From contig JAEYYY010000153.1 of assembly GCA_023430775.1 (NCBI GenBank), positions 1 through 16,130 of the forward strand: a DNA stretch of 16,130 nt, written 5' to 3'. The stretch is from Pseudomonadota bacterium. GTDB lineage: Bacteria; Myxococcota_A; Polyangia; Haliangiales; Haliangiaceae. The translations under genes were made by a program, and so were the position numbers. The notes below the pieces were generated by a model that was given only the letters and a program-made list of their open reading frames with translations, ran no database searches and had not been told where the DNA came from. How positions within the stretch are numbered: the first letter of the stretch is position 1; every line of letters starts with the position of its first letter. Of the stretch, positions 1 to 6,754 are shown piece by piece.

Positions 1-660
1 GCCGGCGACACCACGCCGAAGCCCGACGACACCACGCCGAAGCCGGACGACACGGCGAAGCCCGACGACACCAAGAAGCCCGACGATGTCGCGGCGAAGC
101 CGGATGACACGGCGAAGCCGGACGACACCAAGAAGCCCGAGGAGACCAAGAAGCCCGAGGAGACCAAGAAGCCGGCGGTGGCAGCGAAGAAGGATCCGCC
201 GACGCGGACGAACCCGACCACGGTCGCGAAGACCGAGCCCAAGAAGACGGAGCCGAAGAAGACCGAGGAGAAGAGCAGCGGCGGCTGCGACGAGGTGTCC
301 TGCGTGCTGTCGAACTACGAAGGCGCGTGCTGCGCGAAGTACCGCAAGGGCGGCGGCACGGCCAAGACGGCGGAGAAGCCGGCCGCCAACAGCGGTCTGC
401 CCGAGTCGCTCGACCGCGGCATGATCGCCGAGGGTGTCGGTGCCGTGAAGGCCAGGGTCTCGGCGTGCGGCGAGCGGTCGCCGGCGAAGGGCACCGTCAA
501 GGTGTCGGTGAAGGTGAACCCCGACGGTGGCGTTGCCAGCGTGGCCGTCAAGCAGACGCCGGATCCGGGCCTCGGCAGCTGCGTGGTCGGCGCGGTGCAG
601 CGCGCGCGGTTCAAGAAGACGCAGACCGGTGGCAGCTTCAGCTATCCGTTCGTGTTCTGA
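1..660 (+). CDS. C-terminal part of a KPDD-repeat protein with an AgmX/TonB-like C-terminal domain (5' end outside window)
   Basis: The frame is open from the first base, so the start lies upstream and 219 codons are visible. The first 58 residues are low-complexity repeats of the KPDDT and KPEET type, then a Lys/Thr/Pro-rich linker. A Cys patch follows (about codons 96-110: CDEVSCVLSNYEGACC). The last 80 residues form a small domain with a Cys at 466-468, a core KVNPDGGV, a second Cys at 580-582, and the ending GGSFSYPFVF. This resembles the AgmX/PglI or TonB-like C-terminal domains common in myxobacteria. The end of the kinase at 1329-3119 has the same plan. Such charged linkers usually span periplasm or join a membrane or kinase part to a folded tip. 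The missing N-terminus could be a kinase, a TPR protein or a membrane protein; I cannot tell. Function unknown; extracytoplasmic location is inferred from the paired cysteines. Confidence 0.8.
   Translation, partial: AGDTTPKPDDTTPKPDDTAKPDDTKKPDDVAAKPDDTAKPDDTKKPEETKKPEETKKPAVAAKKDPPTRTNPTTVAKTEPKKTEPKKTEEKSSGGCDEVSCVLSNYEGACCAKYRKGGGTAKTAEKPAANSGLPESLDRGMIAEGVGAVKARVSACGERSPAKGTVKVSVKVNPDGGVASVAVKQTPDPGLGSCVVGAVQRARFKKTQTGGSFSYPFVF
7..174 (+). repeat. Tandem KPDDT/KPEET-coding repeat
   Basis: Imperfect in-frame repeats of AAGCC(C/G)GACGACAC(C/G) units encode Lys-Pro-Asp-Asp-Thr blocks that turn into Lys-Pro-Glu-Glu-Thr near the end. Unit length varies (5 to 8 codons) because TP, A, K or VAA are inserted between blocks. 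This is a charged, extended linker and a likely site of length variation between strains. Confidence 0.8.
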
Positions 661-729
661 GCCACGCGATCCGGCAGGATTCCGCTGCATCTCTTCACTC
701 GGGCGCGCGCCTGTGTTGAAGTGCTGCGG

Positions 730-1209
730 ATGAAAAACTTCTTCTTTGTCTTCGCGCTCGCGGCCTGTGGTGGTGGTGGAGGCGATGGTGGTGGTGGCGG
801 TGCGGCCGCCGCAGCCTTCGCGGAGGACCAGATCCGGGACTTCTGTGACAAGGGCTTCGAATGCATGTCCTCGTTCCCGCAAGACATGGGCTTCGAGTTC
901 GAAGATTTCTTCGGTGCCTCGTCAGCCGAGTGCTTCGCGAACTTCGGGCCCGACGGCACGGACAAGGCGGATCTCCAGGCCTCCGTCGATGCCGGTCGCG
1001 TGATCTTCGATTCGGCCGACGCCAGCGTCTGTGCGAACGAGCTCCAGACAGCCTCCTGCGATCAGTTCTGGAACGATGACGCGCCGCCGGAGTGCGACAC
1101 GGCTCTCACCGGCACGGTGGCCGATGGCGGCACCTGCACGATCGATTTTGACTGCGTCGGCGAAGACAGCTTCTGCGACGAAGAGACGAACGTCTGCGGT
1201 CCGCTCTGA
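730..1209 (+). CDS. Small Cys-rich lipoprotein
   Basis: A 159-residue protein starting at ATG 730; a GTG three codons earlier (721) is possible but gives a worse signal peptide. The N-terminus MKNFFFVFALAAC is a short lipoprotein signal with a good lipobox (LAAC, Cys13), followed by a Gly-rich spacer and an Ala run that tether the mature protein. The mature part has ten further cysteines, enough for five disulfides, and ends in a DGGTCTIDFDC...FCDEETNVC pattern like the Dickkopf-type Cys-rich modules frequent in myxobacterial lipoproteins. Gly at +2 fits outer-membrane sorting under the general rule. No catalytic motif is seen. No strong Shine-Dalgarno precedes it; TTGAAGTG lies 6 to 13 bases upstream. 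Function unknown; probably an envelope or surface protein. Confidence 0.8.
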   Translation: MKNFFFVFALAACGGGGGDGGGGGAAAAAFAEDQIRDFCDKGFECMSSFPQDMGFEFEDFFGASSAECFANFGPDGTDKADLQASVDAGRVIFDSADASVCANELQTASCDQFWNDDAPPECDTALTGTVADGGTCTIDFDCVGEDSFCDEETNVCGPL

Positions 1210-1248
1210 GCACTTCCCGCGGCCGCGCGGTCGTGATGAAGTGATCGG

Positions 1249-1332
1249 ATGAGGACCTCGCCATGGATCGTGCTGGCGCTCGCCGCAGGCGCCGCGCGCT
1301 CCTCGGACAATGCCGGTAGCACCCACCGGTGA
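1249..1332 (+). CDS. 27-residue signal-peptide-like ORF overlapping the kinase start (leader peptide or lipoprotein relic)
   Basis: ATG 1249 opens a 27-codon frame with a basic residue, a hydrophobic stretch (WIVLALAAGAA) and a short polar end, closing with TGA at 1330-1332. That stop overlaps the kinase GTG at 1329 in a GTGA arrangement, which favours translational coupling. The 40 bases before this ATG resemble the 40 bases before the lipoprotein at 730 (shared TGAAGTG...CGGATGA), and the peptide aligns with that signal peptide except that the lipobox Cys is Gly (GGC). It could be a coupling leader, the truncated 5' end of a duplicated lipoprotein gene, or chance. It is too short for family evidence. 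Confidence 0.3.
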   Translation: MRTSPWIVLALAAGAARSSDNAGSTHR

Positions 1333-3119
1333 TCGGCGAGCAGGTCGGCAACTTCCAGATCATCTCCCAGCTCGGCAAGGGCGGGATGGGAGAGGTCTAT
1401 CTCGCCGAGCACGCGTCGCTGGGAACTCGCGTCGCGATCAAGATGCTGCTGCCGCACGTCTCCGCGGATGTCGAGCACGTGCAGCGGTTCTTCAACGAGG
1501 CGATCGCCGTCGGCAGCATCCAGCACGCCGGCACCGGCAAGATCTTCGACTCGGGGAGCCACGCCGGGCGCGCGTACCTGGTGATGGAGTACCTCGCCGG
1601 CGAGACGCTGGCCGCGCGGATCCGCCGGCTGCAGCGGTTGCCGATCGCGCAGGTCGGCGAGGTCGGCAAGCAGATCGCGGGCGTGCTCGAGGCGGTTCAC
1701 CGGGCCGGCATCACGCATCGCGATCTCAAGCCCGACAACATCTTCATCGTTCCCGACGACGAGCTCGGCGAGCGGATCAAGATCGTCGACTTCGGGATCG
1801 CGAAGCTGTCGACGATCAGCGGAGGGATGACCGCGACGGGCACCGGTGCGCTGGGCACGCCGGCATACATGAGCCCGGAGCAGTGGAGGAATGCGAAGAC
1901 CGTCGACTGGCGCGCCGACGCGTACTCGCTCGGCTGCCTGACGTTCGAGATGATCACCGGGCGGCCGCCGTTCTTTGCCGAGACGATCGGCGAGGCGTGC
2001 TCGAAGCACCTCACCGAGGAGCCGCCGCGCCTGGCCTCGGTGGCGGCGGTGCCGCCGGAGCTCGACGAGCTGATCGCGCGCATGCTCGAGAAGGATCCGA
2101 CCAGGCGGCCCGCGTCGATGCGCGACATCGCGAACGCGTTCGCCGCGATCGCTGCCACCTCACCGATCGAGCTCGCGGCGACGCAGCCGTCGGGACACGC
2201 GATGGCGCCAGTGCAGGCGGCGATCGGTGCGACGCAGGTCACCGGCCTGGGTGATGCGCCGGGGCCAACGGTGAAGCTCTCGGAACCAGCGCCACCGCCC
2301 TCGACGACGACGCTCGCGGGTGCGAGCGCGCAGCTCGACCGATCGCAAAGGCGCGGCGTGTCGCTGTGGCTCGCGCTCGGGCTCGGTGCGGGGCTGGCAG
2401 CGGCGATCGCGGTGATCGTCGCGACGCGCGGGCCGGCGGCGCCGGAGCCGATCGCCGAACCGGCGCCAGCGCTGTCGTCCGCCCCGGTGGATGCAGCCAC
2501 GCCGACGCGATCCCCCGGATCGGGGAGCGCCGTGGCGACACCACCGAAGGAGATCGAGGCGGGAAGCGGCAGTGGCGTCTCGATCACGCCACTCAGAGAA
2601 CCGCAGCGCCCGATCGCGCCGCGACCGAACAAGGGTCTGATCGTGATCACCAGCGATGCGAAGGTCGAGCTGTTCCTCGACGGCAAGCCGATCGGATCCA
2701 CGCCGAGGAACATCGAGGTCGATCCCGGCGAGTACCGCGTCCTCGCAAAGCTCCGCGAGAGCGTGACCAAGGATCGCCGATTCGTCGTGCGCGGCGGCGA
2801 CACGCACAAGCATGCGTTCATCTGGGACAGGTCCTCAGCGCCCTCTCAGCTCGTCGATCGGTTGGATCAGAACATGATCCGGGACGACATCCACAAGGCA
2901 GCGTGGCACCAGATCCACCAGTGCAAGCAGCGCGATCCGAACAAGCACGGCCTCGTGTTCCTGCGACTCGACGTCAAGCCGGATGGCACGGTCGGTCCGG
3001 TCGTGGTGAGCGATTCGCCCAGCGAGGCGCTCACCAACTGCGTGGTGAACGTGATCCGATCGGTGAAGATCCGTTCGAGCAAGCGCGGCGGTCACGGGGC
3101 GCTCAGTTACGCCTTCTAG
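1329..3119 (+). CDS. Transmembrane Ser/Thr protein kinase with PEGA and AgmX-like C-terminal domains
   Basis: A Hanks-type (PknB-like) kinase of 596 residues. An in-frame TAG at 1317 fixes the start at or after GTG 1329, and the kinase fold begins about 8 residues later. All key motifs are present: Gly-loop LGKGGMGEV (15-23), Lys38 in VAIK, Glu57 of helix C, HRDLKPDN (130-137), DFG (154-156) and GTPAYMSPEQ (176-185), so it should be active. Residues 280-340 are a Pro/Thr/Ala linker and 344-364 a single membrane span. Beyond it lie a second Pro/Ser-rich linker, a PEGA-like domain (about 436-495, DGKPIGSTPRNIEVDPGEY) and an AgmX/TonB-like domain (about 517-596) with Cys532 and Cys571. Known topology of this class puts the kinase in the cytoplasm and the C-terminal domains in the periplasm, which suggests a sensor or envelope-contacting role. 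Substrate and ligand are unknown. A GTGA overlap with a small upstream ORF may couple its translation. Confidence 0.93.
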   Translation: MIGEQVGNFQIISQLGKGGMGEVYLAEHASLGTRVAIKMLLPHVSADVEHVQRFFNEAIAVGSIQHAGTGKIFDSGSHAGRAYLVMEYLAGETLAARIRRLQRLPIAQVGEVGKQIAGVLEAVHRAGITHRDLKPDNIFIVPDDELGERIKIVDFGIAKLSTISGGMTATGTGALGTPAYMSPEQWRNAKTVDWRADAYSLGCLTFEMITGRPPFFAETIGEACSKHLTEEPPRLASVAAVPPELDELIARMLEKDPTRRPASMRDIANAFAAIAATSPIELAATQPSGHAMAPVQAAIGATQVTGLGDAPGPTVKLSEPAPPPSTTTLAGASAQLDRSQRRGVSLWLALGLGAGLAAAIAVIVATRGPAAPEPIAEPAPALSSAPVDAATPTRSPGSGSAVATPPKEIEAGSGSGVSITPLREPQRPIAPRPNKGLIVITSDAKVELFLDGKPIGSTPRNIEVDPGEYRVLAKLRESVTKDRRFVVRGGDTHKHAFIWDRSSAPSQLVDRLDQNMIRDDIHKAAWHQIHQCKQRDPNKHGLVFLRLDVKPDGTVGPVVVSDSPSEALTNCVVNVIRSVKIRSSKRGGHGALSYAF

Positions 3120-3282
3120 GTGCTGACCTCGATCGAGGCCCGCGCTCGGCGGCCAGTCGGGCAGCCAGTCGCACCGGCCAACGCAGCTGCTCGCATGTTC
3201 TGACCGTAGAGATCTACAAGCGATGTCAGGCGGTTGAGGATGGGGCTTTTTGGCACAAGTCCGGCACCCGGACGCCGACATC
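3120..3282. other. Intergenic region with small dyads upstream of the protease gene
   Basis: 163 bases without a gene. It holds a 12-base palindrome CCTCGATCGAGG (3127-3138), a repeated CCAGTCG in the 3150-3170 area, an interrupted inverted repeat GTAGA-GA-TCTAC (3206-3217), and a sigma-54-like TGGCAC-N5-CGGCA at 3251-3266. No T-tract terminator follows the kinase gene, so read-through into the protease gene is possible. Confidence 0.4.
3251..3266 (+). promoter_or_regulatory. Possible sigma-54 (-24/-12) promoter of the protease gene
   Basis: TGGCAC at 3251-3256, then five bases, then CGGCA at 3262-3266. The -24 element matches consensus and GG and GC have the canonical spacing, but the -12 TT is CG. 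Transcription would start around 3277, leaving only about six bases before ATG 3283, which is unusual for sigma-54 genes. Weak call. Confidence 0.2.
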
Positions 3283-4782
3283 ATGCGTTTCCGCTCCCTA
3301 GTTGTAGTTCTTGCCTCCCTCCCGCTCGCCGTCTCGTGCGCGGACGGTGGCAGCGCGGACGAAGGTCCGACCCCGTTCGACGACGATTCCGAAGTCGGAC
3401 CCGACATCATCAACGACGGCGCTCCGCCGAACGATTCGATTCCGGATGACACGAAGGCCGACCAGGTGCTGCCCGAGCAGTTCGAGCTCTCGGATCAGTC
3501 GCCGGTCAAGAGCCAGGGTAGCCGCGGCGTGTGCTCGGTCTTCGCGTCGACCGCGATGATCGAGAATCTCTACATCAAGGCCGGCATGCCGGTCGCCGAG
3601 GCCGACTTCTCCGAGCAGTACCTCCAGTGGGCGGTCAAGAACCTCGACGGCGCGTTCGCGCACACCGGTGGCTCGAGCTCCGATGCGAACCTCCGTACCA
3701 CGGTCGACTTCGGCACCGTCAAGGAAGCCGAGTGGCCGTACGAGTCGCTCCCGTGGGGACCCAGCGACGACGCCGACTGCACCACGGCCGAGGGCGATAA
3801 CCTGCCGACCAAGTGCTACACGAACGGCGAGCCGCCGGCGAGCGTGCAGGCCGCGCGCAAGTTCAAGCTGCCGTCGTCGCGCTGGATCAACAACAACTCG
3901 ATCAAGAGCCACATCTTCAACAAGAAGGTCGGCGTCAACGTCGGCATGACCTTCTTCTATCAGTCGTGGAACCACCGCAAGTCGACGCTGCCCGTCAACG
4001 CCGAGTACTGGCGCCAGGGCTACGTCACGTATCCGAACACCGACGACCGCAAGGTCTCGCTCGAGAAGCGCGCCGGCCACGCGATCCACATCGTCGGCTG
4101 GGACGACAACCTCGAGGTCTGCTCGCGCGACAAGGATGGCAACGACGTCCTCGGCGCCGACGGCAAGTGCGTCATGGAGAAGGGCTTCTACATCTTCAAG
4201 AACTCGTGGGGCACGGTCGGCTTCGGCATCGAGCACCCGTCGGGTCCGGGCTACGGCTACCTCTCGTACAAGTACGTTCGCGAGTTCGGCTCGGCGGTCA
4301 CCGCCGAGATCCCGGCGCTCGAGGCACCGCGCGAGGTCTGTGACGACGCGAGCGCGAAGGACGAGGACGGTGACGGACAGGCGAACTGCAACGACGCCGA
4401 CTGCCTCATGCACCCGTCGTGCAGCGGCAGTGGCACCGAGCACTCGTTCACGTCGAACGCGAACGCGCCGATCCCCGACCGCGGCGAGGTCACCGACACG
4501 ATCGACGTCACCGACGACGGCACCGTGGCCGACGTCAAGGTGACGGTCGACATCACCCACACGTATCGCGGTGACCTCAAGGTCACGCTGCTCGCGGGCG
4601 GCACCTCGAAGGTGCTGTTCAACGGCGACGGCGGCTCGGCCGACGACCTCAAGCAGACGTTCACGGTGACCGGCCTCGAAGGCAAGGCACTGCGCGGCGC
4701 GTGGACCCTCAAGGTCCAGGACACCGCGGGCGCGGACATCGGCACGCTCAACAGCTGGAAGCTCGACGTCAGCACCAACTAG
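3283..4782 (+). CDS. Papain-family (C1A-like) cysteine protease lipoprotein with C-terminal P-domain
   Basis: From ATG 3283 the protein has 499 residues and begins with a lipoprotein signal peptide ending LPLAVSC (Cys19). A TTG at 3250 would extend it by 11 polar residues and spoil the signal peptide. A short acidic linker (20-60) leads into a papain fold: Gln78 (SPVKSQG), nucleophile Cys84 (GVCSVFAS), His266 (GHAIHIVGWDD) and Asn307 (FKNSWGTVGFG), the full catalytic set. The Trp after Cys in papain is replaced by Ser. About 360-380 is a DEDGDGQANCNDADC calcium-type linker. Residues 389-499 match the proprotein-convertase P-domain (ITHTYRGDLKVTLLAG; GAWTLKVQDTAGADIGTLNSW). It should be lipid-anchored, probably facing outward, and degrade or process extracellular proteins. 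No inhibitory prodomain of usual size is seen. A strong terminator follows. Confidence 0.9.
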   Translation: MRFRSLVVVLASLPLAVSCADGGSADEGPTPFDDDSEVGPDIINDGAPPNDSIPDDTKADQVLPEQFELSDQSPVKSQGSRGVCSVFASTAMIENLYIKAGMPVAEADFSEQYLQWAVKNLDGAFAHTGGSSSDANLRTTVDFGTVKEAEWPYESLPWGPSDDADCTTAEGDNLPTKCYTNGEPPASVQAARKFKLPSSRWINNNSIKSHIFNKKVGVNVGMTFFYQSWNHRKSTLPVNAEYWRQGYVTYPNTDDRKVSLEKRAGHAIHIVGWDDNLEVCSRDKDGNDVLGADGKCVMEKGFYIFKNSWGTVGFGIEHPSGPGYGYLSYKYVREFGSAVTAEIPALEAPREVCDDASAKDEDGDGQANCNDADCLMHPSCSGSGTEHSFTSNANAPIPDRGEVTDTIDVTDDGTVADVKVTVDITHTYRGDLKVTLLAGGTSKVLFNGDGGSADDLKQTFTVTGLEGKALRGAWTLKVQDTAGADIGTLNSWKLDVSTN

Positions 4783-4785
4783 CTT

Positions 4786-4799
4786 CGCGGGGCCCCGCG
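4786..4799. repeat. Perfect 14-base G/C palindrome after the protease stop
   Basis: CGCGGGGCCCCGCG starts four bases after the TAG. As RNA it can pair only as a very tight hairpin or as a dimer. It is the first of three dyads between the protease gene and the terminator. Confidence 0.6.
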
Positions 4800-4825
4800 T
4801 TCTGGTCGCGTTCGCGCGGCCAGAA
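4800..4825 (+). other. 11-pair hairpin with a TTCG loop in the protease 3' UTR
   Basis: TTCTGG-T-CGCG (4800-4810) pairs with CGCG-G-CCAGAA (4815-4825) around the loop TTCG (4811-4814), with one G-U wobble. No T-tract follows, so it is not a terminator itself. It may protect the 3' end from exonucleases. Confidence 0.6.
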
Positions 4826-4843
4826 GAATCCGGCTCCCTGCGC

Positions 4844-4879
4844 GACCGGCGCCCTCGTGAAGGCGCCGGTCTTTTTTTT
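4844..4879 (+). terminator. Intrinsic terminator of the protease gene
   Basis: A perfect 10-pair stem GACCGGCGCC (4844-4853) / GGCGCCGGTC (4862-4871) with an 8-base loop is followed directly by eight T (4872-4879). It acts for plus-strand transcription. On the minus strand the T-tract is missing, so it does not serve the opposing small gene. Confidence 0.95.
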
Positions 4880-4888
4880 CGGCGCGGC

Positions 4889-5146
4889 CTAGCGTCGGGT
4901 GTCGAACTTGATGCCTTCCTTGACCTGCGTGATCGCGTCGTTGACGAGCGAGATCGCCTTGACGCGATGACCGCCCTTGTCGGAGGTGGCGTTCTTCAGA
5001 TCCGAGAGCGCCGACTCGAGGTGGCCGAGCGCCGACCTCATCTTCGGCTGCGGATCCGCACCGGCGGTGGTGATGGCGCTGTTGCCGACCACGGCAGCGA
5101 GCACGGCGGCGAGGGCGAACGAGGTGACCTTCCAGGGATTGCGCAT
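4889..5146 (-). CDS. Small secreted helical protein
   Basis: An 85-residue protein with a Sec-type signal peptide (basic MRNPWK, then a hydrophobic Ala/Val-rich stretch) and likely cleavage after AGA near residue 30, leaving about 55 residues. The mature part is amphipathic helix with a recurring pattern: MRSALGHLESALSDLKNA, then DKGGHRVKAISLVNDAI. Short exported proteins with an ALxxLxxAxxxLxxA...DKGGHRxKA pattern occur in many bacteria, with no assigned function that I know. The start is firm: the minus strand carries AAGGAGAG (plus-strand 5157-5164) about ten bases before ATG, the only strong Shine-Dalgarno in this window. It is convergent with the protease gene and divergent from the ligase gene. 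Confidence 0.82.
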   Translation of the reverse strand: MRNPWKVTSFALAAVLAAVVGNSAITTAGADPQPKMRSALGHLESALSDLKNATSDKGGHRVKAISLVNDAITQVKEGIKFDTRR

Positions 5147-5156
5147 GGTGAATCTC

Positions 5157-5164
5157 TCTCCTTG
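5157..5164 (-). promoter_or_regulatory. Strong Shine-Dalgarno of the small secreted protein
   Basis: On the minus strand AAGGAGAG lies about ten bases before the ATG that ends at 5146. It decides that start. Other genes in the window lack such a site. Confidence 0.8.
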
Positions 5165-5230
5165 TGACTCGGCCCGACCCCATCGTGCGGCAGTTGGTCA
5201 AGCGCGCGTGCGGCGATCCACACCGTCGGG

Positions 5231-5236
5231 TAGTTT
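5231..5236 (+). promoter_or_regulatory. Putative -10 box of the ligase gene (leaderless candidate)
   Basis: TAGTTT ends six bases before the GTG at 5243. A transcript started from it would begin at or next to the start codon. There is no convincing -35 at 17 or 18 bases upstream and no Shine-Dalgarno. Confidence 0.35.
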
Positions 5237-5242
5237 TGCCCC

Positions 5243-6754
5243 GTGCTCCTCGATCGCGTCGCACGCACCAGCCTCGACGTCGCGAATTCGTCGTCACGCA
5301 AGAAGAAGGTCGAGCTACTCGGGAAGCTCTTAAAGGAAGTGCCACCCGAGGAGACGGCGCCGGTCGCGCGCTACCTCGCCGGCGAGGTCGGCTACAAGAC
5401 CGGTCTCGGTTACGCCACCATCGGCGAGCTGCGCGGCAGCGTGCCGCCTGCGAGCGAGCCGACGCTGACCATCACCGAGGTCGATCGCCGGCTCGCCGCG
5501 ATCGCCGAGCTCGCCGGCACCGGGTCGCAGACCGCGCGCAAGCAGCAGCTCGGCGAGCTGTTCGCGCGCGCCACCGGCATCGAGCAGAGCTTCCTCGCCG
5601 CCGTGATCATCGGCGAGCTCCGGCAGGGCGCGCTCGATGCGCTGGTGATCGACGCGATCGCGCTGGTCCGCGAGCTGCCGGTCAAGACGCTGCGCACGGC
5701 GTACATGCTCGCCGGCGAGATCGGTGCGGTCGCGTCCGCCGTGCTCGCCGATCCCGCGGCAATCCACACGTTCGGCCTCACGCTGTTCCGGCCGATCCTG
5801 CCGATGCTCGCGCAGACCGCCGCCGACGCGACCGCCGCGCTCGCCGAGCTCCCCGACGCGCCGCTGTCGTTCGAGCTCAAGCTCGATGGCTTCCGCGTCC
5901 AGGTCCACAAGGACGGCGATCAGATCCGCGCCTACTCGCGCGCCCTCAACGACGTCACGCGCGAGGTCGGGCCGCTGCTCGATGTCGTGCGTGCCTTGCC
6001 CGCGCGCCGCCTGATCCTCGACGCCGAGGCGATCGCCTATCGCGCCGACGGCCGGCCGCTGCCGTTTCAGGACACCATGAAGCTCAAGGCGGGCGGCACC
6101 TCGCTGACGCTGTCCGCGTTCGACATCCTGCTCGTCGACGATCAGACCCTGCTGACCTCGCCGGCGCGCGACCGCTTCGACGCGCTGATCGCGCACGCAC
6201 CGTCGCTCGCGGTGCCGCGCGTGATCACCGCCGACGCCGCCGTGGCCACCGCGTTCTACGAGCGCGCGATCGCCCAGGGTCACGAGGGCGTGATGGCCAA
6301 GGCGCTCGACGCGCCGTACGACGCCGGCTCGCGCGGTGCCGCGTGGCTCAAGATCAAGAAGGTGCGCCACCTCGACCTCGTGGTGCTCGCCGCCGAGTGG
6401 GGCTCCGGCCGGCGCAAGGGCAAGCTCTCGAACATCCACATCGGGGCGCGCTCGCCGGATGGCTTCGTCATGCTCGGCAAGACGTTCAAGGGCATGACCG
6501 ACGAGATGCTCGCGTGGCAGACCACCAACTTCCTGGCGCGCGAGGTCGATCGCGACGGTCACATCGTGTTCGTACGCCCCGAGATCGTCGTCGAGATCGC
6601 GTTCAACGACGTGTTGCGCTCGACGCAGTACAAGGGCGGCCTGGCGCTGCGCCACGCGCGCGTCGTGCGCTATCGCGAGGACAAGACCGTGGCGGAGTCC
6701 GACTCGATCGAGGCCGTGCGCGCGATCGCGATCGCCGACGGCGTGATCGAGTGA
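5243..6754 (+). CDS. ligB: ATP-dependent DNA ligase, LigB type
   Basis: A 503-residue ligase that seals nicks using ATP through a lysine-AMP intermediate. Motif I is KLDGFR with the adenylated Lys213; motif III region LILDAEAIAY (257-266); motif IV EGVMAK (348-353); motif V WLKIKK (368-373). The C-terminal OB-fold contains GSGRRKGKLSNIHIGARSPD and MLGKTFKGMTD. Residues 1-190 are the DNA-binding domain. From memory, the whole protein, including its first 20 residues and its length of about 505, parallels Mycobacterium LigB; this supports the GTG start at 5243. This class is usually accessory to NAD-dependent LigA. No Ku, polymerase or nuclease partner lies next to it, so it is not a LigD-type end-joining locus. 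It stands alone: a divergent small gene before it and a separate lipoprotein gene after. Confidence 0.95.
   Translation: MLLDRVARTSLDVANSSSRKKKVELLGKLLKEVPPEETAPVARYLAGEVGYKTGLGYATIGELRGSVPPASEPTLTITEVDRRLAAIAELAGTGSQTARKQQLGELFARATGIEQSFLAAVIIGELRQGALDALVIDAIALVRELPVKTLRTAYMLAGEIGAVASAVLADPAAIHTFGLTLFRPILPMLAQTAADATAALAELPDAPLSFELKLDGFRVQVHKDGDQIRAYSRALNDVTREVGPLLDVVRALPARRLILDAEAIAYRADGRPLPFQDTMKLKAGGTSLTLSAFDILLVDDQTLLTSPARDRFDALIAHAPSLAVPRVITADAAVATAFYERAIAQGHEGVMAKALDAPYDAGSRGAAWLKIKKVRHLDLVVLAAEWGSGRRKGKLSNIHIGARSPDGFVMLGKTFKGMTDEMLAWQTTNFLAREVDRDGHIVFVRPEIVVEIAFNDVLRSTQYKGGLALRHARVVRYREDKTVAESDSIEAVRAIAIADGVIE

Noticed and set aside
3250..3282. TTG at 3250 as the protease start
   Set aside because: It adds 11 polar residues before an otherwise ideal lipoprotein signal peptide that begins at ATG 3283.
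3298..4560. 420-codon minus-strand frame opposite the protease
   Set aside because: Antisense shadow with repetitive Val/Asp/Arg composition; the plus-strand protease carries all catalytic motifs.
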